A stretch of DNA of 64,000 nucleotides from Acinetobacter geminorum (GCF_013009345.1 NZ_JABELE010000006.1:139302-203301); one strand, 5' to 3'; positions 25,146 through 34,334 are shown, counted from the stretch's first letter. A program made the numbers and translations. Notes: generated by a model from the letters alone, not told the origin.

Positions 25146-26366
25146 TTAGTTACTAAATGCGGCTATGCCTGTTTGTGCACGACCTAAAATCAAGGCATGA
25201 ACGTCATGTGTGCCTTCATAGGTATTTACGACTTCAAGATTGACCAAATGACGTGCCACACCAAACTCGTCACTAATACCGTTTCCACCCATCATGTCAC
25301 GTGCCATGCGGGCAATATCAAGCGCCTTTCCACAGTTATTGCGCTTAATTAGGGATGTGCCTTCAACTGATGCAATACCTTCATCTTTCATACGGCCAAA
25401 ACGTAAAGCTGCCTGTAAACCCAAAGCAATTTCAGTTTGCATATCTGCGAGTTTCTTTTGAATCAACTGATTTGCAGCCAACGGACGACCAAATTGTTTA
25501 CGGTCCATGGTGTATTGATGTGCAGTATGCCAGCAGAACTCGGCAGCACCCATTGCACCCCATGCAATACCATAACGGGCACTGTTCAAACAGGTAAATG
25601 GGCCTTTTAAACCTCGAATTTCAGGGAATGCATTTTCTTCAGGTACAAAAACGTTATCCATTACAATTTCACCTGTAATCGATGCACGTAAACCAACCTT
25701 GCCATGAATGGCAGGCGCAGATAGCCCTTCCCAACCCTTTTCTAAAATAAAGCCGCGAATATCACCCACATTACCTTCAGCAGAAACTTCTTTTGCCCAG
25801 ACGACAAATACATCGGCAATTGGGCTATTAGTAATCCACATTTTTGCGCCAGTTAAACGGTAACCACCATCAACTTTTTTAGCACGGGTAATCATACTGC
25901 CCGGGTCTGAGCCATGGTCAGGCTCGGTCAAACCAAAACAGCCAATGTATTCACCCGTAGCTAGTTTAGGTAAGTACTTCTGCTTTTGTTCTTCACTACC
26001 AAACTCATGAATTGGAACCATCACCAATGAGCTTTGCACGCTCGCCATAGAGCGGTAACCTGAGTCAACATATTCAATTTCACGCGCAACCAAACCATAA
26101 CTCACATAGTTCAAACCCGCGCCGCCATATTGCTCAGGAATGGTTGGCCCCAGTAAGCCAAGCTCTCCCATTTCACGGAAAATAGATGGATCTGTTGTTT
26201 CATGACGGAATTGTTCAAGTACACGTGGTTGCAAACGTTCTTGGCAATAGGCATGAGCCGCATCACGAATCATGCGCTCATCTGGGCTAAGCTGTTGCTC
26301 AATTAAAAATGGGTCTTGCCAGTTAAATTGAACTTTTGCTTTTTTTGTTGTCACCATGTGATTCAT
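25146..26366 (-). CDS. gcdH: Glutaryl-CoA dehydrogenase
   Basis: The 406-residue acyl-CoA dehydrogenase matches GcdH in length and motifs: YGGAGLNYVSYGLVAREIEY, CFGLTEPDHGSDPGSM for flavin binding, KMWITNSPIADVFVVWAK, and NTYEGTHDVHALILGRA near the end, where the glutamate is the catalytic base. GcdH oxidises and decarboxylates glutaryl-CoA to crotonyl-CoA, using FAD and electron-transfer flavoprotein, in lysine, tryptophan and glutarate breakdown. GAGGATGCG precedes the ATG at 26366. The divergent LysR gene and the palindrome between them suggest specific induction. Confidence 0.93.
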   Translation of the reverse strand: MNHMVTTKKAKVQFNWQDPFLIEQQLSPDERMIRDAAHAYCQERLQPRVLEQFRHETTDPSIFREMGELGLLGPTIPEQYGGAGLNYVSYGLVAREIEYVDSGYRSMASVQSSLVMVPIHEFGSEEQKQKYLPKLATGEYIGCFGLTEPDHGSDPGSMITRAKKVDGGYRLTGAKMWITNSPIADVFVVWAKEVSAEGNVGDIRGFILEKGWEGLSAPAIHGKVGLRASITGEIVMDNVFVPEENAFPEIRGLKGPFTCLNSARYGIAWGAMGAAEFCWHTAHQYTMDRKQFGRPLAANQLIQKKLADMQTEIALGLQAALRFGRMKDEGIASVEGTSLIKRNNCGKALDIARMARDMMGGNGISDEFGVARHLVNLEVVNTYEGTHDVHALILGRAQTGIAAFSN

Positions 26367-26453
26367 CGCATCCTCTGCATGATTTGATCTTCTTTATTTA
26401 ACTCGATGTTATGCGTGAAAAATGCAGTAATCAAACGATAAATGTTCATGCAG

Positions 26454-26472
26454 ATATGCGACTTACGCATAT
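26454..26472. promoter_or_regulatory. Palindrome, candidate LysR (GcdR) operator
   Basis: ATATGCG (26454-26460) and CGCATAT (26466-26472) are exact inverse arms around ACTTA, giving a T-N11-A type LysR box midway between divergent gcdH and its LysR regulator. Confidence 0.55.
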
Positions 26473-26611
26473 TTAAAATAAGACGCATAAACTTTAGATA
26501 TTTAATTCGTTGTATTTCATTAAAAATGGCTTATTTTTATACTAAACTTAGATACCTGCATGTAGATCATATGCTGTTTTGAAATATGACGACAAATAAA
26601 AGGATTTATTT

Positions 26612-27559
26612 ATGCGAAGAAGCATCCCTTCCATTCAGGGTCTAATTTGCTTTGAAAGTGCAGCAAAACATCTAAGCTATACCTATGCTGCGCAAGAGCT
26701 ATGCATTACTCAAAGTGCAGTTTCGCGCCAAATTCAGCAGTTAGAAGACTTCTTGGGCGTTGAACTCTTTATCCGTACTCGGCATGGTGTTGAACTGACC
26801 ATTGCAGGACAACAATATTTTAAAAGCATTAAACCCTACTTGTTAGGGCTAGAGAAATGTACGGCCGATGTGATTTCTCATAAGGGTTTAGGTGGAACAT
26901 TAAAGTTAGGTGTGGTTCCTACCTTTGCAACGCGATGGTTATTACCCAAGCTCCATCTTTTAAATCAAAAACACCCTGAAATTACAGTTCACTTAGAAAC
27001 TAGTACCAAGCCCTTTTTATTTAATGACAATATTTTTGACGCTGCCATTTTTGCAGGTACGCAGCAGCAAATTGACCACTGGCCCGGCATACAAGCACAT
27101 TATTTAATGGATGAAGAAATTGTACCTGTATGCTCACCAAGGCTCATCGAAAAGTATTTTCCAGATGCTGTGATGATTAATGAAAATACCTATGATCTAA
27201 GCTGCGAGGATTTACTAAAAATTCCCCTACTACAACAAACCACTCGGCCTAGCATTTGGCAAGAATGGTTTCTAACCCATCAGATGAAACACCCTAAGCC
27301 TTTTGATGGACAACGCCATGAGTTATTTTCAATGCTTGCGGTTGCCGCGAGTCATGACATGGGAATGGCTTTAATTCCACAAATGCTGATTGAGTCTGAA
27401 CTACAAAAAAAAGAACTGGTGATTGTTTCCAATAAGAAACTAAAAGGTAGCCGAAAGTACTATCTCATTCATTCGAGCCAAGATATCTCACCGACTATTC
27501 AAAAATTTGTTGAGTGGATTTACCAAGAGTTAGAGCAGCTAAAGAGTAATTCAAATTAG
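26612..27559 (+). CDS. LysR family regulator, GcdR-like
   Basis: The 315-residue protein is a GcvA-type LysR regulator. The HTH (LSYTYAAQELCITQSAVSRQ, residues ~20-40) is followed by LGVELFIRTRHGVELTIAGQ, and the ligand domain begins LKLGVVPTFATRWLLPKL. It is transcribed divergently from gcdH with a 245-base shared control region containing a palindrome, the arrangement described for glutarate-responsive GcdR. An AAAGGA site is 7-8 bases before the ATG. The inducer is inferred. Confidence 0.85.
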   Translation: MRRSIPSIQGLICFESAAKHLSYTYAAQELCITQSAVSRQIQQLEDFLGVELFIRTRHGVELTIAGQQYFKSIKPYLLGLEKCTADVISHKGLGGTLKLGVVPTFATRWLLPKLHLLNQKHPEITVHLETSTKPFLFNDNIFDAAIFAGTQQQIDHWPGIQAHYLMDEEIVPVCSPRLIEKYFPDAVMINENTYDLSCEDLLKIPLLQQTTRPSIWQEWFLTHQMKHPKPFDGQRHELFSMLAVAASHDMGMALIPQMLIESELQKKELVIVSNKKLKGSRKYYLIHSSQDISPTIQKFVEWIYQELEQLKSNSN

Positions 27560-27605
27560 CCCAATAGCCTTTATTTATGCCCAATAACGCGAACTATACT
27601 CATAA

Positions 27606-27640
27606 AAAAAGATTGTGATTAATCAAATCACAATCTTTTT
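27606..27640. terminator. Bidirectional terminator between lysR and the dehydrogenase gene
   Basis: AAAAAGATTGTGATT (27606-27620) pairs perfectly with AATCACAATCTTTTT (27626-27640), loop AATCA, between convergent genes. Confidence 0.9.
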
Positions 27641-27664
27641 AGTTAAGTGTAAATGACTTTGAAA

Positions 27665-28840
27665 TTAATGACTCATTAATTGAATATCTGAACCGCTACG
27701 TTTCGGGTCAATCAAAATTTTTGCATGCTGTTCAGGATCACGTAATGCTTCAAATGCATTAGTTACGCCTTCTAGGCCAACAACACCAGTAATGAGCGGT
27801 GAGCAATTTACTTTACCTTCTGCAATCATATGTAGTGCATCTCGGAACTCAAGCGGTGTATAGCCCAACACGAACTGAATTTCTAGCTCTTTATTAATCG
27901 CAAGTGCTGGTTCTATTTTGTCACTTTGCATGCATACGCCTACCCCGACAATTCGGGAAAACAAAGGCGCCCCTTCAATAATTTGCTGCAAAACACCCGG
28001 TACACCGACACACTCAAAAATAACAGGGCGTTTTGGCAGAGCACCCAATTTATCAATCATGCGCCATCCATGCCACCACGGTAAGCGAGTCGCTTGTAAC
28101 TTATCAAACAGTCCCATCCCCATGTTAATGGCATCAGAAACATTACCAAGCAAACCAAACTCTTTCCAGTTGGCAAATGGCGATGTCTCTTTAGGGTCTA
28201 CCACAATATCTGCACCACATTGCTCGGCAAGCTTACGACGGTTTGGTGAAAAGTCGCTGGCAACCACAGTTTTAACCCCAGCCGCTTTAAGCATTAATAT
28301 GACACCTAGCCCGACAGGTCCACAGCCAATCACAATAGCAGGTTCACTAGTTTTTACACGGCTACGGCGAACAGCATGCAATGCAACCGCCATAGGTTCA
28401 GTCATGGCAGCACTATCCGCATCTAGACCATTCGGGACTTCAAACATCAAGCTTGATTGAGCCAATACTTGCTCGGCATAACCACCCGAAGCATTTGGCG
28501 AAAGTCCCGTAGACAAATAACCATGCTGATCAACGTTTAAAAGCGGCATTGCGCAAACAAGTGTATCAGCTTTAAATTTGTGACGTGTTTTTGGGCCGTA
28601 GTCTAAAACCCTGCCACAGAACTCATGCCCCAATACAAACGAATCTGTAGACTTGGCTAAACCATTAAACCCGACACGTGCAGCTAAATTATGCATGTGG
28701 TCGCAGTGGTGCTGCATATGTAAATCTGAACCACAGATCCCGCATCGCACCACTTCCAATAAAACCTGCCCTTTTGCAGGCATTAAGTTCGGTTGGTCCA
28801 CGACTTGCAACGTTGCTTGATGACAAAGTACCGACTTCAT
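27665..28840 (-). CDS. Zinc-dependent alcohol dehydrogenase-like protein (MDR superfamily)
   Basis: The 391-residue protein has the MDR catalytic zinc site: GICGSDLHM with the first cysteine and histidine, and GHEFCGRV with the second histidine and glutamate. The nucleotide-binding GCGPVGLGVILMLKAAG lies around residue 175. The lobe that normally carries four structural-zinc cysteines is replaced by KFKADTLVCAMPLLNVDQHG, without a Cys cluster. An insertion with KLQATRLPWWHGWRMIDKLG in the coenzyme domain is also unusual. Substrate is unknown; neighbours give no clear hint. ATG at 28840. Confidence 0.8.
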   Translation of the reverse strand: MKSVLCHQATLQVVDQPNLMPAKGQVLLEVVRCGICGSDLHMQHHCDHMHNLAARVGFNGLAKSTDSFVLGHEFCGRVLDYGPKTRHKFKADTLVCAMPLLNVDQHGYLSTGLSPNASGGYAEQVLAQSSLMFEVPNGLDADSAAMTEPMAVALHAVRRSRVKTSEPAIVIGCGPVGLGVILMLKAAGVKTVVASDFSPNRRKLAEQCGADIVVDPKETSPFANWKEFGLLGNVSDAINMGMGLFDKLQATRLPWWHGWRMIDKLGALPKRPVIFECVGVPGVLQQIIEGAPLFSRIVGVGVCMQSDKIEPALAINKELEIQFVLGYTPLEFRDALHMIAEGKVNCSPLITGVVGLEGVTNAFEALRDPEQHAKILIDPKRSGSDIQLMSH

Positions 28841-29242
28841 TTGAGCGCTTCCTATTTCTTCTTTTTCATTTACTTGCCAGAAATAGATTTCTACAGATAA
28901 ATTAATCGCCTTATCAGTTTGGTCTTTAGCAAGCCTTTATTCATCTTTACAACTAAAAGGCAAAATACCAATGACCATTCTTCAGCCAATCCACTCTTGA
29001 AGAGTCAACAAAAAAAGGCTCAGCGAAATTAAAAACAATAAAAATCTTGGTGCTTGTATCTTACACAGGCTGCGTTGTCTTCTTAGGCCAGAACAATGTC
29101 ATCAAAATTAAAACTTATACAAATATAGTAAGTTCAAAAAACTCAACTCAAAGCTTTTCACAAAAACATAGCAAATCCAAACTTTTATCAGTGCATCTAA
29201 ACAGGCATGATAAATTAAGATGAACAGAGTAAGAAGAAATCT
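28841..29242. other. Intergenic region between dehydrogenase and add
   Basis: About 400 AT-rich bases carry the divergent promoters. No open frame with a ribosome site, RNA gene or strong hairpin was recognised. Confidence 0.4.
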
Positions 29243-30238
29243 ATGATTACAAAAACGCTCCCGCTTACAGATATACACCGCCACCTTGATGGCAACATCC
29301 GCATTCAAACCATTTTAGAGTTGGGGCAACAATACAATTTAGATTTGCCTGCTTACGACATTGAATCTTTACGACCACACGTACAAGTGATGGATAACCA
29401 ACCCGACTTATTAAGTTTTTTATCTAAGCTCGATTGGGGCGTAAAAGTATTAGCGAGCCTAGATGCCTGCAAACGCATTGCTTTTGAAAACATGCAAGAT
29501 GCAGCACAGCAAGGCCTAGACTATGTAGAACTGCGTTTTTCACCGGGTTATATGGGCATGACACATCAACTCCCCCTTGAGGGCGTTGTTGAAGCTGTGA
29601 TTGCTGGAGTAAAAGAAGGTAGTCAAGCTTACGGAGTAAAAGCGAATTTAATCGGCATTATGAGTCGTACTTTTGGTCAAGAAGCCTGCGAAAAAGAATT
29701 AAATGCCCTACTTGCCCATAAAAATGATATTAAAGCGTTGGATCTCGCTGGAGATGAGCTTGGTTTTCCGGGCAATTTATTCATTGATCACTTTAAAAAA
29801 GCGCGTGATGCAGGTTGGCACATTACAGTACATGCAGGCGAAGCTGCCGGCCCAGAAAGTATTTGGCAAGCTATTGAAGAATTAGGTGCTGAACGAATTG
29901 GACATGGTGTTAAAGCAGTTCAAGATTTAAAACTTTTAGATTATTTGGCTAAACACCAAATTGGTATTGAATCTTGCCTCACCTCAAATATTCAAACCAA
30001 TACAGTTCCCTCTTTAGCAGAGCACCCATTAAAGACTTTTTTAGAACATGGTGTACTTGCCACTATTAATACAGATGACCCAGCAGTAGAAGGCATTGAG
30101 ATACAACATGAATATTTAACTGCTGCCCCATTGGCAGGATTAACCCCTGAGCAAATTTATACAGCTCAAGAAAACGGTCTTAAAATCGCATTTTTATCAG
30201 ATCAAGAAAAAGATGAGTTAAGGCAGAAATATCAATAA
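29243..30238 (+). CDS. add: Adenosine deaminase
   Basis: The 331-residue enzyme hydrolyses adenosine (or adenine in some members) to inosine and ammonia for purine salvage. Metal ligands are H12 and H14 in TDIHRHLDGN; HAGEAAGPESIW gives the third histidine and catalytic glutamate, followed by RIGHGV, SCLTSNIQT and the metal-binding aspartate in INTDDPAVEG. All positions of the family active site are present. Cytoplasmic, no signal. It is a single-gene unit with its promoter in the 400-base gap upstream. Confidence 0.93.
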   Translation: MITKTLPLTDIHRHLDGNIRIQTILELGQQYNLDLPAYDIESLRPHVQVMDNQPDLLSFLSKLDWGVKVLASLDACKRIAFENMQDAAQQGLDYVELRFSPGYMGMTHQLPLEGVVEAVIAGVKEGSQAYGVKANLIGIMSRTFGQEACEKELNALLAHKNDIKALDLAGDELGFPGNLFIDHFKKARDAGWHITVHAGEAAGPESIWQAIEELGAERIGHGVKAVQDLKLLDYLAKHQIGIESCLTSNIQTNTVPSLAEHPLKTFLEHGVLATINTDDPAVEGIEIQHEYLTAAPLAGLTPEQIYTAQENGLKIAFLSDQEKDELRQKYQ

Positions 30239-30311
30239 CAGAGCTTATATGTATATAAGGAGACGAATTCAAATATTGGAGGCGTTTGAATTAAAATTTA
30301 GATATATAAAA

Positions 30312-30349
30312 CAAAAAAATTCCTTCTATCAATAAGACAAGAAGAAATT
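30312..30349 (-). terminator. Terminator of the tRNA operon
   Basis: On the minus strand TTTCTTCT (30347-30340) pairs with AGAAGGAA (30327-30320, one G-U pair) and is followed by a run of seven T, about 50 bases after the last tRNA. Confidence 0.55.
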
Positions 30350-30396
30350 ATTTTTAATATTTGGGATATTTTATAAAGCTTGAACGATTTTAAATA

Positions 30397-30473
30397 TGGT
30401 CGGAGCAGTAGGATTCGAACCTACGACCCCCTGGTCCCAAACCAGGTGCACTACCAGGCTGTGCTATGCTCCG
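30397..30473 (-). tRNA. tRNA-Pro (anticodon TGG)
   Basis: 77 bases including an encoded CCA. The acceptor CGGAGCA pairs with TGCTCCG, the anticodon loop reads TTTGGGA with TGG, and the T-loop GGTTCGAATCC is standard. It is last in the four-tRNA transcript and identical to the copy at 30720-30796. Confidence 0.97.
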
Positions 30474-30477
30474 AAAT

Positions 30478-30554
30478 TGGGGTGAATGACGGGATTCGAA
30501 CCCGCGACAACTGGAATCACAATCCAGGGCTCTACCAACTGAGCTACATCCACC
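30478..30554 (-). tRNA. tRNA-His (anticodon GTG)
   Basis: 77 bases including the extra 5' G (G-1) that is specific to tRNA-His, opposite C73, and an encoded CCA. The anticodon arm CTGGA-TTGTGAT-TCCAG carries GTG. Only four bases separate it from the following tRNA-Pro. Confidence 0.97.
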
Positions 30555-30586
30555 ATCAAATAAGTTCTATGTACCAAGCTACCGAA

Positions 30587-30663
30587 TGGCGCGCCTGACA
30601 GGATTCGAACCTGTGACCATCCGCTTAGAAGGCGGATGCTCTATCCAACTGAGCTACAGGCGC
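30587..30663 (-). tRNA. tRNA-Arg (anticodon TCT)
   Basis: 77 bases with encoded CCA; acceptor GCGCCTG pairs with CAGGCGC, anticodon arm ATCCGCC-TTCTAAG-style loop carries TCT, reading AGA/AGG. Second gene of the cluster. Confidence 0.97.
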
Positions 30664-30719
30664 TTAACCGATGATGCTTATCATGCGATACTTCGCCGAT
30701 CTTAAAATATTATTTTAAG

Positions 30720-30796
30720 TGGTCGGAGCAGTAGGATTCGAACCTACGACCCCCTGGTCCCAAACCAGGTGCACTACCAGGCTGTGCTATGCTCCG
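30720..30796 (-). tRNA. tRNA-Pro (anticodon TGG), first gene of the cluster
   Basis: 77 bases with encoded CCA, same sequence as the copy at 30397-30473. It is nearest the promoter, 48 bases downstream of the -10 box. Confidence 0.97.
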
Positions 30797-30843
30797 ATCT
30801 ATCTCAGCTTTTGCTGTATCGCACATCGTGCGGTACGGTGTGC

Positions 30844-30872
30844 ATTCTAGGCGCGACGCCCTCAGACGTCAA
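30844..30872 (-). promoter_or_regulatory. Sigma-70 promoter of the tRNA operon
   Basis: On the minus strand TTGACG (30872-30867) and TAGAAT (30849-30844) are separated by exactly 17 bases, followed by a GC-rich discriminator, as expected for a strong stringently controlled stable-RNA promoter. Confidence 0.8.
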
Positions 30873-30938
30873 CACCTATTCTCAAAAAAAGTTAAAAATC
30901 CTTATCAAATGTATATTTAACAAGCATTTTGAGGTTTT

Positions 30939-32003
30939 TTAACGTTTTAACGATGCACTAAAGGCTAACATTCGATCTAAAGGCATTTTGGCACGTTCAG
31001 CAAGTGCTGGATCGACGTGTATTTCCTGATCACCTTTTTGTAAAACTTCTAAAATTCCGTCGAGTTCATTCATTGCCATCCACGGACAGTGAGCACATGA
31101 ACGACAAGTTGCCCCCTCACCCGCTGTTGGCGCTTCAACTAAAATCTTATTGGGAACCGCTTGCTGCATTTTGTAGAAAATGCCACGGTCAGTTGCCACA
31201 ATCAGTCTTTCATTTGGCAAAGTCTGCGCAGCTTTAATCAGTTGAGAAGTACTACCTACTGCATCTGCAATTTCTACAACCGATTCTGGCGATTCTGGAT
31301 GTACCAATACAGCAGCGTCTGGGTACAGTGCTTTCATGTTGGCAATGCCACGTGCACGGAATTCTTCATGCACAATACATGCACCATCCCAAAGCAACAT
31401 ATCTGCACCAGTTTTCTTTTGAATATAGCGACCTAAGTGCTGATCTGGCGCCCAAATAATTTTTTCGCCTAAGCTGTCTAGATGTTCAACAATTTCAACA
31501 GCACAGCTCGAAGTCACGACCCAATCGGCACGTGCTTTAACAGCAGCCGATGTGTTGGCATAAACAACTACGGTATGGTCAGGGTGCTGATCACAAAATG
31601 CCGTGAACTCATCAACAGGACAGCCCAAATCGAGTGAACAGGTTGCTTCGAGTGTCGGCATTAAAATTGTTTTTTCAGGAGACAGAATTTTTGCTGTTTC
31701 TCCCATAAATTTGACCCCAGCAACAACTAGTGTTGAGGCAGCATGATCTCGTCCAAAACGGGCCATTTCTAAAGAGTCAGAAACGCATCCACCTGTTTTT
31801 TCGGCAAGTTCTTGTACTTCAGGGTCGCAATAGTAATGAGCAACAAGGACAGCATCACGTTTTTTGAGCTCTGCTTCGATCTGTGCAAACTTTTGTTGTT
31901 TTGCTTCTTCACTTAAGCGATTGTCTTTTGGCTCACCTAAACGGTCTAAATGCGCTTGTACAATGTTTTTTGCATCGTTGGCAATTAAAGTCGCATCACT
32001 CAT
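30939..32003 (-). CDS. nadA: Quinolinate synthase A
   Basis: The 354-residue enzyme condenses iminoaspartate with dihydroxyacetone phosphate to quinolinate, the second step of de novo NAD synthesis. The single 4Fe-4S cluster is held by three cysteines; candidates visible are in EATCSLDLGC, SSCAVEIVEH and CRSCAHCPWMAMN. VAHYYCDPEVQELAEKTGG and VAGVKFMGETAKIL are family blocks. Length is normal for the E. coli-type enzyme (~347). nadB is not adjacent. ATG at 32003; cytoplasmic. Confidence 0.95.
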   Translation of the reverse strand: MSDATLIANDAKNIVQAHLDRLGEPKDNRLSEEAKQQKFAQIEAELKKRDAVLVAHYYCDPEVQELAEKTGGCVSDSLEMARFGRDHAASTLVVAGVKFMGETAKILSPEKTILMPTLEATCSLDLGCPVDEFTAFCDQHPDHTVVVYANTSAAVKARADWVVTSSCAVEIVEHLDSLGEKIIWAPDQHLGRYIQKKTGADMLLWDGACIVHEEFRARGIANMKALYPDAAVLVHPESPESVVEIADAVGSTSQLIKAAQTLPNERLIVATDRGIFYKMQQAVPNKILVEAPTAGEGATCRSCAHCPWMAMNELDGILEVLQKGDQEIHVDPALAERAKMPLDRMLAFSASLKR

Positions 32004-32112
32004 AAAACGTCTTCTCTATCCTTCATGCTGGCATACCTGCTCGCATATAACGTTACTGCTTAAATGATTTATGGATTGAATCATTTAATATCAAAAGATG
32101 GGGCTAATAAAA

Positions 32113-32132
32113 AAGCCTCTTTGTCGAGGCTT
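32113..32132 (-). terminator. Terminator after argJ
   Basis: AAGCCTC (32113-32119) pairs with GAGGCTT (32126-32132); on the minus strand the stem is followed by TTTTATT. It lies 16 bases after the argJ stop. Confidence 0.85.
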
Positions 32133-32147
32133 GATTATAACTGATAT

Positions 32148-33368
32148 TTAAGAACGGTAATCAGCATTAATTTTGACATAGTCGTAAGATAAGTCACAGG
32201 TATATACTGTGTCTTTGGCCTGACCACGTCCTAAATCAACACGAATGGTAATTTCGGTTTGAGCCATAACACGCGCGCCCGCTTCTTCGGTATAGTCCTC
32301 AGCTGCGCCACCATCTTTACAAATTTGTACATCGTCTAACCACACTTGAATTTTAGACACGTCTAAGTCTTTAACCCCTGCATAGCCAATCGCAGCTAAA
32401 ATACGTCCCCAGTTCGGGTCCGATGCAAAGAGTGCAGTTTTGACAAGTGGTGAATGGGCAATGCTATAAGCAATATCACAACATTCTTGAGTATTTGCGC
32501 CGCCTTCTACAGCAACAGTAATAAATTTCGTCGCCCCTTCACCATCACGGACAATTAACTGTGCTAAACGATTCATTACACGAGCAAGAACTTCTAACAC
32601 TTTAGCGTAGCGTGCATCGCTGTCTAATGTGATTTCAGTACCACCTGCCTGACCTGTTGCTACGAAAATACAAGAGTCATTTGTTGAGGTATCACCATCA
32701 ATCGTAATACGATTAAATGAATGCTCAACCGTGGTCTTTAATAGCTTTTGTACTAAATCACGGCTAATAGGTGCATCTGTTGCCACAAAACTTAACATAG
32801 TTGCCATGTTCGGGCGGATCATGCCAGCGCCTTTACTAATACCTGTCATGGTATAAGTAATGCCATCAAGCTCAAATTGTTCAGATGCGCCTTTAGGTAC
32901 AGTGTCTGTGGTCATAATGCCAGATGCAGCATCATTCCAAGCCGCGTCTTGCAGGGTATTTAACGCAGGCTGAAGACCGGCAAGTAAGCGCTCCATTGGA
33001 AGCTGCTCACCAATCACACCTGTAGAAAACGGAAGTACTTCAAAACTGTTAACTCCTGCAAGCTCAGCTAACTTCGCGCAAGTATCCTGAGCATTTTTCA
33101 AACCTGTAGGTCCAGTACCTGCATTGGCATTACCCGTGTTAATTACTAAATAGCGCGGATTACCTTCGGCAAGATGAGCTTTAGAGACATGAACAGGCGC
33201 TGCACAAAATGCATTTTGAGTAAATACACCAGCAACATTTGAACCTTCTGCAAACTCAAAAATGACTAAATCTCGTCGGTTTTGGTAACGTACATATGCT
33301 TCTGTTGAGCCAATTTTTACACCTTTTACCACATGCATTTGTGGCATTGTTACGTCACCGACAGCCAT
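32148..33368 (-). CDS. argJ: Bifunctional glutamate N-acetyltransferase / amino-acid acetyltransferase
   Basis: The 406-residue enzyme transfers acetyl groups from N-acetylornithine to glutamate in arginine synthesis, and in bifunctional forms also uses acetyl-CoA. ArgJ is made as a precursor that cleaves itself before the threonine of the conserved ATML motif; here KGAGMIRPNMATMLSF is intact, giving alpha and beta chains. NTGNANAGTG and DGDTSTNDS are other signature segments. Start at 33368 (MAVGDVTMPQM) matches the family; an upstream in-frame ATG at 33383 has no better ribosome site. Confidence 0.94.
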   Translation of the reverse strand: MAVGDVTMPQMHVVKGVKIGSTEAYVRYQNRRDLVIFEFAEGSNVAGVFTQNAFCAAPVHVSKAHLAEGNPRYLVINTGNANAGTGPTGLKNAQDTCAKLAELAGVNSFEVLPFSTGVIGEQLPMERLLAGLQPALNTLQDAAWNDAASGIMTTDTVPKGASEQFELDGITYTMTGISKGAGMIRPNMATMLSFVATDAPISRDLVQKLLKTTVEHSFNRITIDGDTSTNDSCIFVATGQAGGTEITLDSDARYAKVLEVLARVMNRLAQLIVRDGEGATKFITVAVEGGANTQECCDIAYSIAHSPLVKTALFASDPNWGRILAAIGYAGVKDLDVSKIQVWLDDVQICKDGGAAEDYTEEAGARVMAQTEITIRVDLGRGQAKDTVYTCDLSYDYVKINADYRS

Positions 33369-33501
33369 TTTTAGAACATCCAAAGTTTGTTGAATAAGAT
33401 CAATATTTCAAAAAAAGCAATGCAGTAAAGCACCGACCTTATGAAATATCATAGTGGACAGCTTAGTAGAAAAGTCTAAAAAAATCGAGCGCAAAAACGG
33501 C

Positions 33502-33981
33502 TCATTGTTGCTCTAGTTTTAATAAAATATCTTTCTTATCAAGCCCACCAGCAAAACCAACTAATGCCCCACCCGCACCAATGACTCGATGACAAGGTGC
33601 AATAATGGAAATCGGGTTTTTGCCATTTGCCGCGCCAACTGCTCTCACCGCTTTTTCATTGCCAATTTGAACAGCAATATCTTTATAACTTCTTGTTTCA
33701 CCATAAGGGATGGTCAGTAAAGCAGCCCATACTTGTTTTTGAAATGCAGTCCCTTCGAAATCTAACGACAATGTAAATTCACGGCGTTTGCCTTCAAAAT
33801 ATTCTTTTAATTGTTGTTCGGTCTTTAATAAAACTGGATGCTCAAGTTGTTCGACCAGCTCGGCCAGTCGAACACGTTTTGGATTTTCATTGTCCCAAAG
33901 TACTGCCACCAAAGCATTTTCATTCGCAACCAGCTTTAATTGCCCAACAGGCGAATTGATATACTTATAAGACAGCAACAT
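33502..33981 (-). CDS. ogt: Methylated-DNA--protein-cysteine methyltransferase
   Basis: The 159-residue protein repairs O6-methylguanine (and O4-methylthymine) by moving the methyl group to its own cysteine. The active site IAPCHRVIGAGGALVGFAGG (20 residues) has the PCHRV signature, and FQKQVWAALLTIPYGETRSY precedes it, with the arginine finger helix RAVGAANGKNP. Length suits Ogt rather than the longer Ada protein. It is 12 bases downstream of the guanidinium exporter gene and probably shares its transcript. Confidence 0.93.
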   Translation of the reverse strand: MLLSYKYINSPVGQLKLVANENALVAVLWDNENPKRVRLAELVEQLEHPVLLKTEQQLKEYFEGKRREFTLSLDFEGTAFQKQVWAALLTIPYGETRSYKDIAVQIGNEKAVRAVGAANGKNPISIIAPCHRVIGAGGALVGFAGGLDKKDILLKLEQQ

Positions 33982-33993
33982 AGTTTTATTCTC

Positions 33994-34314
33994 TTAAGAC
34001 GGCGATGAAATTTTCATTAAAACCAAACCTGACACAATTAATACAGCGGCAATCATTCGCATAGCTCCAATAGGTTCATGAAGAAAAAATATACCTACAA
34101 GAAATGACCCAATTGCGCCAATGCCTGTCCAAACCGTATAGGCAGTGCCAAGAGGTAAAGTTTTCATTGATATTGAAAGCAGTACTACACTCAAAATCAT
34201 AAAAACTACGGTAATAACACTAGGGGTTAAACGTGTAAAACCTTCAGACATTTTCATAGAATATGCCCAAATGATTTCAAATACACCTGCTAAAATTAAA
34301 ATAGCCCAAGCCAT
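33994..34314 (-). CDS. gdx: SMR family guanidinium exporter (SugE/Gdx)
   Basis: The ~106-residue protein is a four-helix small multidrug resistance protein. The essential glutamate is E13 in GVFEIIWAYSMKMSEGFTRL, and the W-A-x-S-x-K pattern with GTAYTVWTGIGAIGSFLVG in helix 3 fits the Gdx (SugE) subgroup that exports guanidinium rather than the EmrE subgroup. A guanidine-II riboswitch lies immediately upstream, which strongly supports this role. The ATG at 34314 gives the family length; a GTG at 34323 would add three residues. Confidence 0.9.
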   Translation of the reverse strand: MAWAILILAGVFEIIWAYSMKMSEGFTRLTPSVITVVFMILSVVLLSISMKTLPLGTAYTVWTGIGAIGSFLVGIFFLHEPIGAMRMIAAVLIVSGLVLMKISSPS

Positions 34315-34334
34315 AACATTCACTAATTTTTATA

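Noticed and set aside
27918..28460. 180-codon plus-strand frame
   Set aside because: Antisense shadow of the zinc dehydrogenase gene, which has intact family motifs.
30380..30598. 72-codon plus-strand frame over the tRNA genes
   Set aside because: It is the antisense of tRNA-Pro and tRNA-His; peptides with RIRTYDPLVPNQ are a known false-positive product of tRNA antisense frames.
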